In this document: one piece after another, positions 22,726 through 33,925 of the stretch
Position numbering within the stretch: the stretch's first letter is position 1
Layout: every line of letters starts with the position of its first letter
Origin: Asterella californica
Lineage: Eukaryota > Streptophyta > Marchantiopsida > Marchantiales > Aytoniaceae
Reading direction: 5' to 3'
DNA: 64,000 nt
NCBI GenBank assembly: GCA_036924285.1
Contig: JAYKYS010000019.1
Location: forward strand, 186,001-250,000
The notes under the pieces: model-generated
Databases searched by the model: none
What the model saw: the letters and a program-made list of their open reading frames with translations, nothing else
What the model was told of the DNA's origin: nothing
Program-made: the position numbers and the translations under genes

Positions 22726-23507
22726 TTAGGGCCACTCAAACCTTTCCGCATAACGAAAATTACAGAATCAAAAGACGTGAGTCTAAACTGTCAGGCTTTG
22801 TCAAGGATTGCAGAACGTCTAGATAGTAATCCGCTCGAGTTATTTCCAAGGAGACTCCTTTACAGGCAAACACTGCATTCGTCCAGTGACCGTAAATTTT
22901 ATAGCAAAACGCTGTAAAGTGTTTTACGGCAGTTACTGAATCCTTTACATCCAAGGGCCATGTAATAGGGCCACTCAACCCTAAATCTCATCTTGAAATT
23001 ATAACATTCAGATGAGAAGACGCAAGTCCAAAATGTAAGGCTTTGTCAGGTTGCAGAACGTCCGTAGTTACCGATTCAGTTATTTTCAACAGTGTTAAGG
23101 AGATTTCATTTACACCCGCATCGTATCATACCAGCTCCAGATCTTAGGGCCACTCAAACTTTGCCGTAAAGGATGATCATAACTATCGTAAAACTTTTTA
23201 CAGGTTTATACTGTATATGTTCGGTGTCTATGCTCGTAAATGCAGTAAGTAAAATTTATATACACGTAAATGTAATAAGTAAAATGTAGTCACTAAACGT
23301 CCGAAGTATGTCGTAAATGCGATCTTCTGAACACGGTTGAAAAATTCTGAATCGGATGTATATAAACGTTCTGCAGTCCTTGACACAGTCTGACACTTCG
23401 AACTTATAAACCTTCTGCAGTCCTTGACACAGTCTGACACTTTGAACCTCCGTCTTGCATTTTAATCTTGTAATTTTCGTCAGGGGAGAGGGTTTGTGTG
23501 GCCCTAA
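22726..23507. mobile_element. Cluster of small TIR elements (MITE-like)
   Basis: TTAGGGCCACTCAAAC at 23,144-23,159 has its inverted partner GTTTGTGTGGCCCTAA at 23,492-23,507 (15 of 16 bases match), enclosing 364 bp with no ORF. TA flanks GGGCC on both sides, compatible with a TA target duplication. The same left end also occurs at 22,726 and 22,966, followed each time by related sequence (GGCTTTGTCA, TTGCAGAACGTC). The locus therefore holds partial or nested copies. A 43-bp direct duplication sits inside at 23,371 and 23,414. No transposase is present. Confidence 0.6.
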
Positions 23508-24074
23508 TTATGCTTAAGACTCTGACTCCACTTGGACGTTCATACGCTTAGTGTTGTGCTCTTCAGTGTCGAACTCGAAGTAGTTGTGTGAACCTTGGCA
23601 TATGTCAGTTCGACACTGAAGTTTAACAAAGCCAGGATAGAGTGTGCAATCTCGCTTGTCACAAGCTGTTAAGAGTTACTGCAATGTCTATGTGTGAGGA
23701 TCCTCAGCGGGAGTCTTCAGAGGCATTTTTATTGGACTTAAACGCTGAAGCTGTCTTACTGGCGAAGGAAGTGCTTCTAAAGAGTATGAAAAGTACTATC
23801 TTTTAGCTTGGAGTACTGAAGGTGTCAGCTGCTTGGTGATGTTACGTCCATTCATGCAAATAATCAAAGGGGTCTACGAAACTCAAAACGATCTCGAATT
23901 ATATCGTTAACATTGTTGGCGAATCACACTGGTTGCGAATAAGACTCTGATAACCGTTTTCGTTCTAGTTTTTGTCAAGTAGCTTCATAACACAAGAACT
24001 GAAAGACAATTCCGATATACCCAAATAGGTTTTTCGGTGTCTCATAATGAATAGAGGAGTATTTCAGTGACTGG

Positions 24075-24124
24075 TCATTTGATCGGTGATTTGATGATGA
24101 ACTTTGCCATCACCGATCAAATGA
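24075..24124. repeat. Inverted repeat, 16-bp perfect arms
   Basis: TCATTTGATCGGTGAT (24,075-24,090) and ATCACCGATCAAATGA (24,109-24,124) are exact reverse complements around an 18-base loop. No T-run follows. Confidence 0.8.
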
Positions 24125-24547
24125 ACATGAGAACGTTTTCTGTGGACCAAAACTGTCAGTGAACTCTAGGTAGACGGACAGCTGTGATCCGCTTTTGTTT
24201 TTGAGAGAATTACGTCCATATGTGATGAAAAGCAAGACTACCATACCAACAACATCAAGTGTAGGTGAAACTCCTTTCAGTTACAAGATCATTTGTATAC
24301 TTGCGTGAGAAAAACGCGACCCAATGAATAGCAAACGGATGGGAAGACCCCATCAAGCCTCACAAGGGAAAGAGAGGACCCGAATGGCCAAGCAACAACC
24401 ACCCCGAAGGGAAGAACATCGGGGCTAAGCCTCGCTATCAGTAGCTCTATAATCGCCTGTCGCACCTATAATGTCGGAGACCAAAAAATCAATACCTCTA
24501 CAAACAACTGGTAGAGGTACAATAACAAACAACTGGTAGAGTGTACC

Positions 24548-24573
24548 TCTCTGTACACGCAAGTGTACAGAGA
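24548..24573. repeat. Hairpin with GCAA loop
   Basis: TCTCTGTACAC and GTGTACAGAGA pair perfectly over 11 bp around GCAA, a GNRA-type tetraloop if transcribed. It lies next to the duplicated CAACTGGTAGAG motif. Confidence 0.7.
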
Positions 24574-26180
24574 TAGATTGAGGTCTGATAAGTGCACTGA
24601 CACATAAAGTCACCTACATCATCTTCGAACTACGTAGAGCTCTAACATATGTTCTCCTTTGGAGATGATTCTACTCAAACTGAAAATCCAAGACTGGGAA
24701 GTCAAGCTGGTCTACTGTATATGCTTTTACGTTGTTGTGTGTATACTGTATATGCTGATCTGTTGAAGGAAAGCGACAAATGTGGTTACAACTGCAAGAG
24801 GTCGTCATTATCCTGATCTTTGCTTCTCTGGTTGCAGTTGATATCTCGACTGTCTTCATCTTCATATAACGAAATTGATTGATATTCATCATCTTGGAGG
24901 GTTTCTAGTGCTGATAAATTGCAAATTTGAAACTTCTGACACGTGGCTTTGTTGGGCTCTAGGTTTATGATTCCCGATCTCACTTGTAAACTAGTCCTAG
25001 CTTGTGTTAGTAAACCCTGGTTATGAGCCAGAAGAAGATGAAAGTAGAGCTACTAGTTTTCATTAGAATCTTTAGATAAAGGAGATCTTCTAATCTTTTT
25101 AAATTTTAGCTCTCTTAAGGATTACAAGAATATTTCCTTGTTATAATTTGGTTGTCTTTGATTGATATCACTCTTTATGAATGAGTGTAACGTCAAGTCC
25201 TCAAAGTTTTCTCCATTAAAGGTTCATACTTAACCTCTAGTTTCTTTTCTTAACTATTTATCTCCTAAATCCAAAGTAAAGAGGACACAGTGTTCATTCA
25301 CAAGGGCAATACAGAATAAACTGTGGTTCTACATAAAGTTACTTGCATTTTATCTCTCAATCGTTGAGGAATATTTTTGCTGTTTTTCTTTTATGGAATA
25401 AACTGTTCCATCAGCGTGTTACTATTCTGCTCATGTCTCCAAATCTGCAGCACCTCCAAACCCACAACTGTCTAGCAAGGGCACAAAGATAAACAAAACT
25501 TCGACCGTAAAATACCAGCAAGAGCTACACGTGGGTGCCGCCGTATTTCATCGACTAGATACAGTGGAACCTGGATGAATGTTATGACTATAGAGTACCA
25601 AAATTCTAATATTGATAAAAAAATTAATATCATAACATTGTAACCATCTAAGTGTTATAATGCATAACTAATACTTAATTCATATGTTATAACACATAAA
25701 CAAGAAAACTTAATAAACTAACAACAGAAGAACAAAACACCTACTGTAAAAATAAAATACATGATAATCATATGAATGATAAGTTGTTATAGAGATGATG
25801 TTTAAAACTGAAAACTCGTTTCTTACGTGATATAATATTAAGCTTTTCACTGAAAGAAGTTACAAAATTCATATCACTTTGAACAAGAGATAAAAGAAAT
25901 AGATATAAGATTTTTTTACATAAGTCTGATTTTTGTTATCAGATTTCTCATCCTGCCAAGCAAGGTTCAACTCCGGATCCTCTTACCATAGGGGTTCCTG
26001 TGTGCCAATCTCGTGTTTAGAAACTGGGTAAACAGAACATGGACACCATTCTCGTGCTTGGAGATCAGATATATTGTAGTGTCGCAGGATTACTCCTTTT
26101 GCTCATTTAGTATACAAGATATCGTTCCCACAGAGGATTTGCACAAGTAACGTTGATCTAAGTTCTAAGATATGTTCAAA

Positions 26181-27803
26181 CACACAAACACACGGGTTTT
26201 GTCTATAAATCTCGTCTTCTCACAAAACCACACGGCTTCTAGGCCCTTCAGAAGGTGCTTTGGACCGAAACAAACAACTACTAACTAAGATATCACACAA
26301 CTATCTACAGAGAAGCTCGAGAAGACGCTTCCTGCTTCTAGGTCACTTCTTCCGGTCCTCTCAGTATTGTCTTCCCGAAGCGATTCTCGGCTTCTGGGGA
26401 TTCAACTCGGCTTCTCATACCTCCAGAAGACTGCTCCTGCTTCGTAGAAGTCGAACTAGCAACGTCTGTCGTAAATTGCTCTCTCACATTCCAACGGGTT
26501 AGATTAATCATAGGGTGTATGCCCCCTGTAGCCTTCCCAAGCTTCTCCCTATGGAAATGGTCTTCCTGCAGCGCTACAACGACATTCATCTTCACGGAAG
26601 CTCAATAGAAGTCTCGGAAGCTCATTAGAAGAAGGTAAGAAGATGGGGAAGATGAGGAAGAAGGGAAAATCCAAACGAGAGAAAATAAGATAAGAATAAG
26701 AAATTAAGATTCCGGCAGGCTTCTAGTCCGGATCCTGACTAACAAGCCATCCTTGCTTGTAATAGTTTGGGGAGGAAGACAACAAACGTGCGTACAGTCA
26801 CACAGTCTTCTACTTGAGGATGTCGTCTTCTGTTGTGGGAAGAAGGCTTCTTTCTTCTTCTCTCGCTGCTCCGACTACTCTGTCTTCTGGGATCCCTTAC
26901 CCATAGGACCGCCTGTACGTGGATCCGAAGTGCTCCACTGGACGAGCCAAGCTGCGAATCTGCACAACTGCTGACAGTCACCGCCACTCAAGAAGAATGC
27001 TTCTCATGCACAGTAGGGAGTGAATTCAAGGAAACCCACTACCTCCAAGGCACGAATCAAGCTTTTTTGCACTCAAATCAGCAATCCATTCTCCGAGAAG
27101 AAGTCACAGTGGTGTTGGGAAGCTCACTCCCTCTACTTTCTACTCCTAATCCTCGACACATCAGTCTAGCCAACAGGACTACACGAGGATGCCTTTCCCT
27201 GCTCCTAAACTGTCCACTACCTCCATCTACATCTTCGAACCACTGCTGACAACGAGCATGCAGACCCCTCCGGTGTAATCCCAATCTATTCGTATGTCTC
27301 TAACATCGGATGTAGTGTGCGTGCGCACAGTAGTGTACACCAAAAATTACCAATGTACTTAGTGCGTCTCTCATGTGTATAATGTGTCTAGTCTGTCTGC
27401 ACCGTAAAATCGGTATGTGTGTGCAGAACTCTCTTTCCTACTCTTCGATCCTACTTATGTATCTGCCTTGAGACGCAGAGGGAATCCCCTCCAATCCTCC
27501 ACTACAACCAGGGAGAGATGGGCGCTGTCAGAAGGCTGCCAACCCACATGCAAGCGGTTCCCCTTCCTAATTAGTCATCGACTTTACTACTCTGCCACAT
27601 GGTCATCTATCTAATAATACGTTGAAACTGCCACCTCCCAAGATAGCATGTTTGGTTCCTACTAAGTTTGGACAAGCTTAACTTGTCTTCTGCGCTTGCT
27701 ACCTACTCTGATTGCTCGGAGGCAATCTCTACCTGATCTGCTCCTATCGGAACTCTTAACTCGGCTTCTGATAAGCTGGGAAGCCCTGCAATTACCTCGG
27801 CTG
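26181..27803 (-). repeat. Family C copy B, probable 3' arm
   Basis: No gene is supported. It shares the GAAGAC/GTCTTC-rich composition of family C and lies downstream of the copy B ORF on the minus strand. I found no stretch here matching the TG-type terminus at 31,924, so if the element has LTRs the second one was not recognised. A 26.3-27.2 kb plus-strand frame (SSRRRFLLLGHFFRSS) looks like a by-product of the repeated TTCTTC words. Confidence 0.35.
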
Positions 27804-30043
27804 TCACTGAGGTGACTTCTTCCTCAACAACTCTGCTGTTGCTGCTTCTTCGGCTTCGGCTTCTACTTCTGCTTCAAAAGACGGATGCGTCTTCTGGGAA
27901 GCTGGGTCAACTTGTGCTTCCTCGCTCTTCTGAGGCACTAGTTCGACACTAGGAGCCATGGTGACCTCATAGAGGTCCGGAGAAGTCGCTTCCTCCACTC
28001 AGAATACCTGGGAAGACGGCTCGTCTTCTTGTCTTCCAGGGCTTCTTCCGGGGTCTTCTCGGCTTTCAACGTTGTCACTACCAAGTGCACAGCGAGGTCG
28101 AACTCCTCCTTCTCCAAATCTGATCCGATCGATGGTGCTGGGGCTTGGGAAGATGCAGTTGCGGGTGGCGGAAGCGAAGAAGATCGTAGAGTGTCTTCAC
28201 TCCCTCTATCTGTCGATCCAAGTACCGGAACATGCTCTCCTTGCACTCTATCAACATCGACCTGGACTCGTCGTCCCATTCCCTAGCTAACGTAAGAAGC
28301 TTCCTACCTGCGGTGAAGTTAAACTTCTTCCGAAGCGCTTCCATCGACTGAGCTAACATCCCTTACGTACGAGCTTCCGCTGCTTCCCGTTGCGTCTTCT
28401 CGGCTGCAGTCTGCGCTTCTGCGGCTTCCCGCAGTATCTTCCATGTCGTCTTCTCCTCTGCAAGGGCGGTGATCTTACCTCGCCTCGCAGAACCTCCTGG
28501 TCACGCTGCTGTAAACGCGCTTGCAACTCCTGGTTGCTCTTCTTCAGCTGCGCTAACTCCTTGGCAGAAGCGGCTGCTTCCACCTTGTATTTCGTTGCGA
28601 GCTTCTCCGTGGTACGGAGACTAGCTTCCAGCGCTTCTGTCTTCTTTTGGTCCTCTTCCTGTCGCATCAGGGTGCGTAGACCAAATCCAAGTTGTAGTGG
28701 TTTCTCCTGAGCCTTCGCTCTCTTCTCGATCAACTCCATAGCTGGCTGGATCTCTGAGTGGAAGAAGGCACTGAACTCCTCCAGCCTTCTTCCCGCGGAA
28801 GACAGACTCATCTCCACGATTCGATCGGAGGTCTCTACCTTGTCTTCCAGAGACAATGATGCCTCTTCCACCACTATGGTCTTTTGTTTCTACGCACGGG
28901 AAGATGCTATTCTTCTCATCTTTCGGGGTGGAAGATCCCTCCCCATGACAGAAGCGGTCCTCTTTACTGCGCTTCCTCGCATCGCAGTAGGAGTGTTCAT
29001 CCAACCTTCGTCTTCTGGAGTCTTCGGAAGACTCCCTGGTGTTGCAGAAGCGGTCTTCTGCTCCGGGCGGATACTCAGCGGCTCTTCCTGTGAATTGGAC
29101 TCCGATCCAGATTGAATGATCGGGAAGGAAGTGGTCTAGGCACACTCCTAGGACCCATCTTCCTCGGTGGTGTCGCGTCTTCCGACCCACTGGAGTCGTC
29201 TTCTTTCATCAGAAGCGTCTTCTGATGAATACATGACCTCATCTGCGGCATCAGAGTGGGAGGAGGAGTCATTGCTGTTGCTCGGTCGTCTTCCTCCGAG
29301 GTCTCCTTCTTCGTCTCGTGCTGTCTTGTTGGTCCATATCTCGCCAACTGATCTTCCGTCAGATCTCCCTTGGCCACGTACAGGTAACAGAAGAACGGTG
29401 TCAAATGTCCTCCTGCCAAGGTGCCTAAGTAAACTAGCTCTGCCTGCACATATGCGTGGAAGAACGCACTCCAGTTGATGGGTAGCCCTTCCCACACAGC
29501 CTCTAGGAACTCTACGTCCTGGTCTCCTAGGTACCTCGTCTTTTGCGCCTTCCCCTTAGGAAAAAGGTGCAGGAACAGCTTCGCCAGACGACGCTTCTGC
29601 GGCTCCCGGTAAGCTTCTTCCTTCCATCCGTTCCTTCCTTGCCTGTCTTCCAAGAAGAGACAAGTTGTGCTCCCAGACACATGCCACTTTCCCGAGATCA
29701 TCGGTACGATCTTCTTCTCTAACTCGTACCCTTGTGGAAAGCCATCCGCCACCAATCTGCTGTCCAGGAAGATGGTCTTCCCCGATCTACTCCTGCCTTT
29801 GCAAGTACACGGTTGCGAGGAGGCAACGCTGTCCAAACCTCCTCCAGAAGTCCCTGGTCGATGAGGTTCCAATCCCACAGGAAGAAGTCGAGACCCAACT
29901 CCTTGAGGAAGGGCTTGGCCTCGGCCAACTCTGCTGCCGGTAACACCAACCCTCGAGGATGCATCGACATACTTGAAACTCTGTTGCACTAAGCCACACG
30001 TACTTACTGTGAGCCGAAGGCTCAGTCCTTCCCAAGTTCTCAC
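27804..30043 (-). pseudogene. Repeat family C protein, copy B, about 745 codons, frameshifted
   Basis: On the minus strand, in order: GRTEPSAHSKYVWLSATEF; MHPRGLVLPAAELAEAKPF and DFFLWDWNLIDQGLLEEVW; a globular part (GYELEKKIVPMISGKWHV, LFLHLFPKGKAQK, YLGDQDVEFLEAVWEGLPIN, HLTPFFCYLYVAKGDLTEDQ); an acidic Ser/Glu/Asp linker; a long coiled coil (28,353-28,874: EKRAKAQEKPLQ, LATKYKVEAAASAKELAQLK, NQELQARLQQRDQEV); and a C-terminal helical domain (MFRYLDRQIEGVKTLYDLLR, LPRYSEWRKRLLRT). At least four frame changes join the pieces. The layout suggests a structural protein of a mobile element or an expanded repeat gene. I cannot name its function. Copy A (split by G3) and the 6,350-6,700 fragment are relatives. 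Confidence 0.6.
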
Positions 30044-31924
30044 AATCTAGCTTCCACTCTCAGAAGACGAATCTAGTCTTCCAGAAGACAGCTACTCCGT
30101 CTTCCGGGATTCTAACAGTGCTTTCTAAGTAGCTCTCGTCTTCCGAACTATATCTAAACAATCCTAACTAAGCAATGCCTCGCATGGATTCCTAAGAAGA
30201 CAACCCACCTTGCATTACATCCTACTTCCTATCAGAAGATACAAGATATGCCAGAAGTGAAGCGTATGAAAGATTCAGAAGATGGTTGCGGGCTCCTGCG
30301 GTGACAGTGACCTTTGGGAAGACTCCCGGGACAGCTTCCGATTGAGTAACGTTCTCGGAAAACTTCCCGAAGCTAGGCTTCCCTTCACTGGTCTCTCCTG
30401 TCTTCTGCTTCCGACACGCAATCTAACCTCACAATAGCCACAAGATATTCGCACTCTGTTCTTCTGACTCCTCGCCTCTCATACATACTCAGAAGAAGCT
30501 TGCTGCATGACGGGAAGACATGACCCTTGATCATTCTGTCCAGATTCTGCCAGCAAGACTTCTCACAACTCTCTTCTAAGTTCGGGAAGAAGAAAGAATA
30601 GGCTGCTATGGATCGGACAGAAGAGACCCGTAACGGACCCTCACGTCTTCTCGTGCATTTTGCCAGCCTTTCCAGTCTTCTAGTTTCTCCAGGAAGATGT
30701 GGGTTTGAGAAGCTTGGAAGATCGAGAGGCACAGGCTTGGTTCCCAACTTCCAACTTCTCGAAACAACAAACAACTCACCAAGTCACTCAGGATTCGTAC
30801 CAAGCCTCTCTCAACACAAAAGCAAATCCAAGTCCACTCTTGATACGAATTACACACATTCGTCTTCCGAAGATAGTCAAGCTTCCTAAACGTCTTCCGA
30901 AGATGTTCAGGTTTCAGAAGCGTCTTCCGAAGATGTTCAGATCTTCCGAAGCGTCTTCTGTTCAAGGTTTCGGGAGTAGAGGGATGGTAGGGTAGGAAAA
31001 TTGATAGCTGTGATCTTGAATTTGAGGACGATGGACAGAGAATCTCGAATTGCACTCGAGAAGAAGCAAAAAGATGGCTGTCGAAAACTGGACAGCGCTT
31101 CCGCGTCCAATGTCACAGAAGGAAAAATGTGAGGTGGGAAATTGATCGATTAGTTGCCTGCAAACAACTGGGGAAGCGCGGGGAATACCAAGCAAGGGGC
31201 GAGAAGCAATGGGAAGGGAAGAGAACACGAGAAGAACCTCTACAGTCTTCTGTCTTCTTCCCGAGCTGTCGTCAATCTTCCGCTCGTGCTTCCGGCTCCG
31301 TCCCCAGCTCCAATGCGACCCCACTAAGCTGCTGCTGCTGTCGAATGCCTTGTCACTCCTCAATCGAATAAGGTTCCTCCTTTGATTCCTCTCAGCTGCC
31401 CTTCGATGTCTGCTTCTGGGAGTCCACAGAAGACTCCTTCAGCTCGATGTGATTTCTATCCTCAGCAATTTGCCCTCGTCCTTCTTCTAGCTACTAATCG
31501 ATCGTGGTCTTACTCAATTCCACTCTGCTGCTTTCACTCACTCGATCACCTTCCAATTCGATCTTCTGGGTCCAAAACAATCTCTCGATGCGGGAAGCGG
31601 TAAGGTTCGGTGCTAATGCGCTTCTTGCGCATCTTCTCGTGCAGTTTAGGGATTTTTGACCTACTCGACTTACCTAACCCACTCGGTGCTACTTGGTAGG
31701 TACACCTACTTCTTACGTGGTTCAGCTTCCGCGGTTGCCGTCTTCTGGAAGAAGACGGTCGTCTTCTGAATAAGTCAACTTCTTATTACAAAAAAGGTCG
31801 TAAGATCATCTTCCTTCTAAAGAAGCCGTAATCTTAAGTAACAAAGCTTCTTCAGTTATACAAACAAGTTATTAATCTTAAAAATTTCAAAAATTCGTGA
31901 ATCCTGTAAATTATGGGCACCACA
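30044..31924 (-). repeat. Family C copy B, non-coding 5' arm
   Basis: Homologous to 19,671-21,538 throughout, including AACTATATCTAAACAATCCT and CGGGAAGACATGACCC blocks. It ends at GGGCACCACA (31,924), beyond which copies A and B share nothing, so this is a real element end. GTCTTCC/GAAGAC words are very dense at 30,860-30,960 and 31,730-31,770. Confidence 0.65.
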
Positions 31925-33779
31925 TATATAAATTATAATTTATGTAAAAAGGAAAGATTTTCTATCACATAATTTTATTATACTGATAATAAGGAAAATT
32001 TTGTATTGATCTTTCTCAGAGAGATTGTTCGGTCGTCTGCACACTTTATGTATGGATGTTTTTCTTTTCCTTTTCTTAGAGAAACACAGATGTCTTCTTT
32101 GTCCGTTTCTTAGATATATTTTTTTTACATAATTTTTTTATATTAATTTTTTTCAAAGAGATTATTCGATCGTCTGCACACCTTACCTATGAAAGTCTTC
32201 CTTGTCCTTTTGTTAGATATGTGTTTCTCTTATTTCAAGGTTGTGAAAACCATGTAACTCAATCATAAGTTTGTTTCCTATGCTCTACCTTTTGTGTCTT
32301 CTCTAGAATTGATTTTACATCTACATTCATTATCATTCTTTTTGTCATGAAGATCTGATTTCATATCTACATTCTATTTATCATTCGGTTCTGTCATTAA
32401 TACTTGTATTTATTTTTTAATCGAAATAAAATTTATTTATTTAAAAAGAAAAAAAGAAAAAAAATCAGGAATCAAGAGTAAGAATAAATCAACTACAAGC
32501 AGCGGATCATCATGTTCTTGAGAATTAAGAGCGTCTCTGCACATGCTGTTTTGAAACTGAATTGCTCGCAGTTTCTGGCATTTTCGCTATGCTACAATTT
32601 TGCCGCCATGCTATAATTTTGCCGCCATGAATAATCAAATAAAGAACGAGGATCTCTGCACCTGCTGTTTTGAAACTGAATTGCTCGCAGTTTCTGACGT
32701 TTTCGCTATGTTATAGTTTTGCCGTCATGAATAATCAAATAAGGAACGAGGACTAGTCCAGCATGGCACTTTTCAGTCGTGTGAGCTCAAAACTACGAAC
32801 ATGAAAACTTAAAAGACTTGGTTTCAAACCCATCTCCTAAATTACGAAAAACTGTACTTTCTCGTTCCAACCCTGCTCATTCTAGAGATTCCGCTTATTA
32901 CCAACCCTAACTTGTTCTGCTCGTGATCTATTTTTTTTAGTTTCGAAACTGCAAAAACGCTCAAAATCATCTCGCTTTCCGGAAACTCGAAAATTAACTA
33001 GAAATGAAATGAAAAGTCAAGTTGCTATGATTCTCAGTTTGGATTACAGTACGAAGTGGCGCGTCCAATACCAGTGTGGTTTTGGAACGTAGACTTTTCA
33101 TTTAGTTCTGGGAGGAGCTATTTTTGAGAAACAGGTGTGTTCTCCAACATGCTAGTTTTACGTTTTCCGTAAGACCAGCATCCTCAATCGTAAAAGTCCT
33201 ACGTGACTCCGTTGGACTCCTTTTCCTCTTGGAAATGTGGACTCTCCCTCCAACGTCGATAACGAACTTCCTTTATGATTTACATAAATCCTAGACGGTG
33301 TTCACGTAGCGAAAGCTCTGTTACCGGGAAATGCGAACTCACTTCGGCTACCGTATCGCCGAGTATTCCACTACCGTATGTACACGAAATATATTGCAGC
33401 TTAAATCACAGGTGTCACTATATTAACAGTGAGATATCCCACCGGAATCAGTTTCAGTTCGAAATTTCAGAGATTAGCTCCGGCGGGCTAGTCCACCGAA
33501 ACTGCGTCTACTTATCACGTTTTTATTTGTTGTCTAAAGTTGGTGATCTAGGGCTCAAAACGAAGAGAATCTTGAGACCTACAAAATGAGCCGTAGATGT
33601 CTTCAAACTGAAATCTGACGACTGAGAAATAAATTAAAAAGAAAAGCTGGATGTGAATCACAAAAAAGAAATATACTCTTTTTTGAATTTTGAAAAGTTC
33701 TCCTATCGAACGAATCTTGTTATAGTGAGCAAAAATTTAATTACAGTGACCGGTTCGTCTGAAATGAAAATCGTTTTTT
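31925..33779. other. Non-coding, AT-rich, with a ~119-bp tandem duplication
   Basis: No gene is seen. From 32,534 a unit starting TCTCTGCACATGCTG, containing TTTTGAAACTGAATTGCTCG and ending AACGAGGA, is repeated from 32,653. The first copy has an extra internal 19-bp duplication of TTTTGCCGCCATG-type sequence. Runs of A and T surround it. A 104-residue plus-strand frame at 33,275-33,589 has no recognisable motif. Confidence 0.5.
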
Positions 33780-33803
33780 TAAAATTTATTTTTTTGAGAG
33801 AAT

Positions 33804-33925
33804 TTACCGGAAATTATAATCAAAAGTAAAATTTCCGGCAAAAAGTTCAATTCAAACCATGATTCGAATCTGAGACCTCTGCCTCCCCACGTTCGAACCT
33901 CAACCATCTGAGCTACGACGCTTTT
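33804..33925 (-). repeat. tRNA-derived SINE-like element or tRNA pseudogene
   Basis: On the minus strand TAGCTCAGATGG (complement of 33,904-33,915) fits a Pol III A box. About 35 bases on, GATTCGAATC (33,861-33,870) fits a B box, spaced as in tRNA genes. It does not fold into a full cloverleaf by eye. Downstream on the minus strand is a hairpin from TTGCCGGAAATT and AATTTCCGGTAA (one mismatch), then an A/T-rich run. This order is typical of tRNA-headed SINEs. Confidence 0.45.

Larger units (their letters stand above)
23508..26180. other. Non-coding, AT-rich
   Basis: No coding sequence can be supported. It holds two strong hairpins (listed separately), a 17-bp direct repeat of ACAAACAACTGGTAGAG at about 24,500 and 24,525, and AT-rich DNA from 25,600 on. 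Short open frames have no recognisable content. Confidence 0.5.

Noticed and set aside
26260..27249. Ser/Arg/Leu-rich frames on the plus strand
   Set aside because: They follow from repeated TTCTTC/GAAGAA words and have no domain content.
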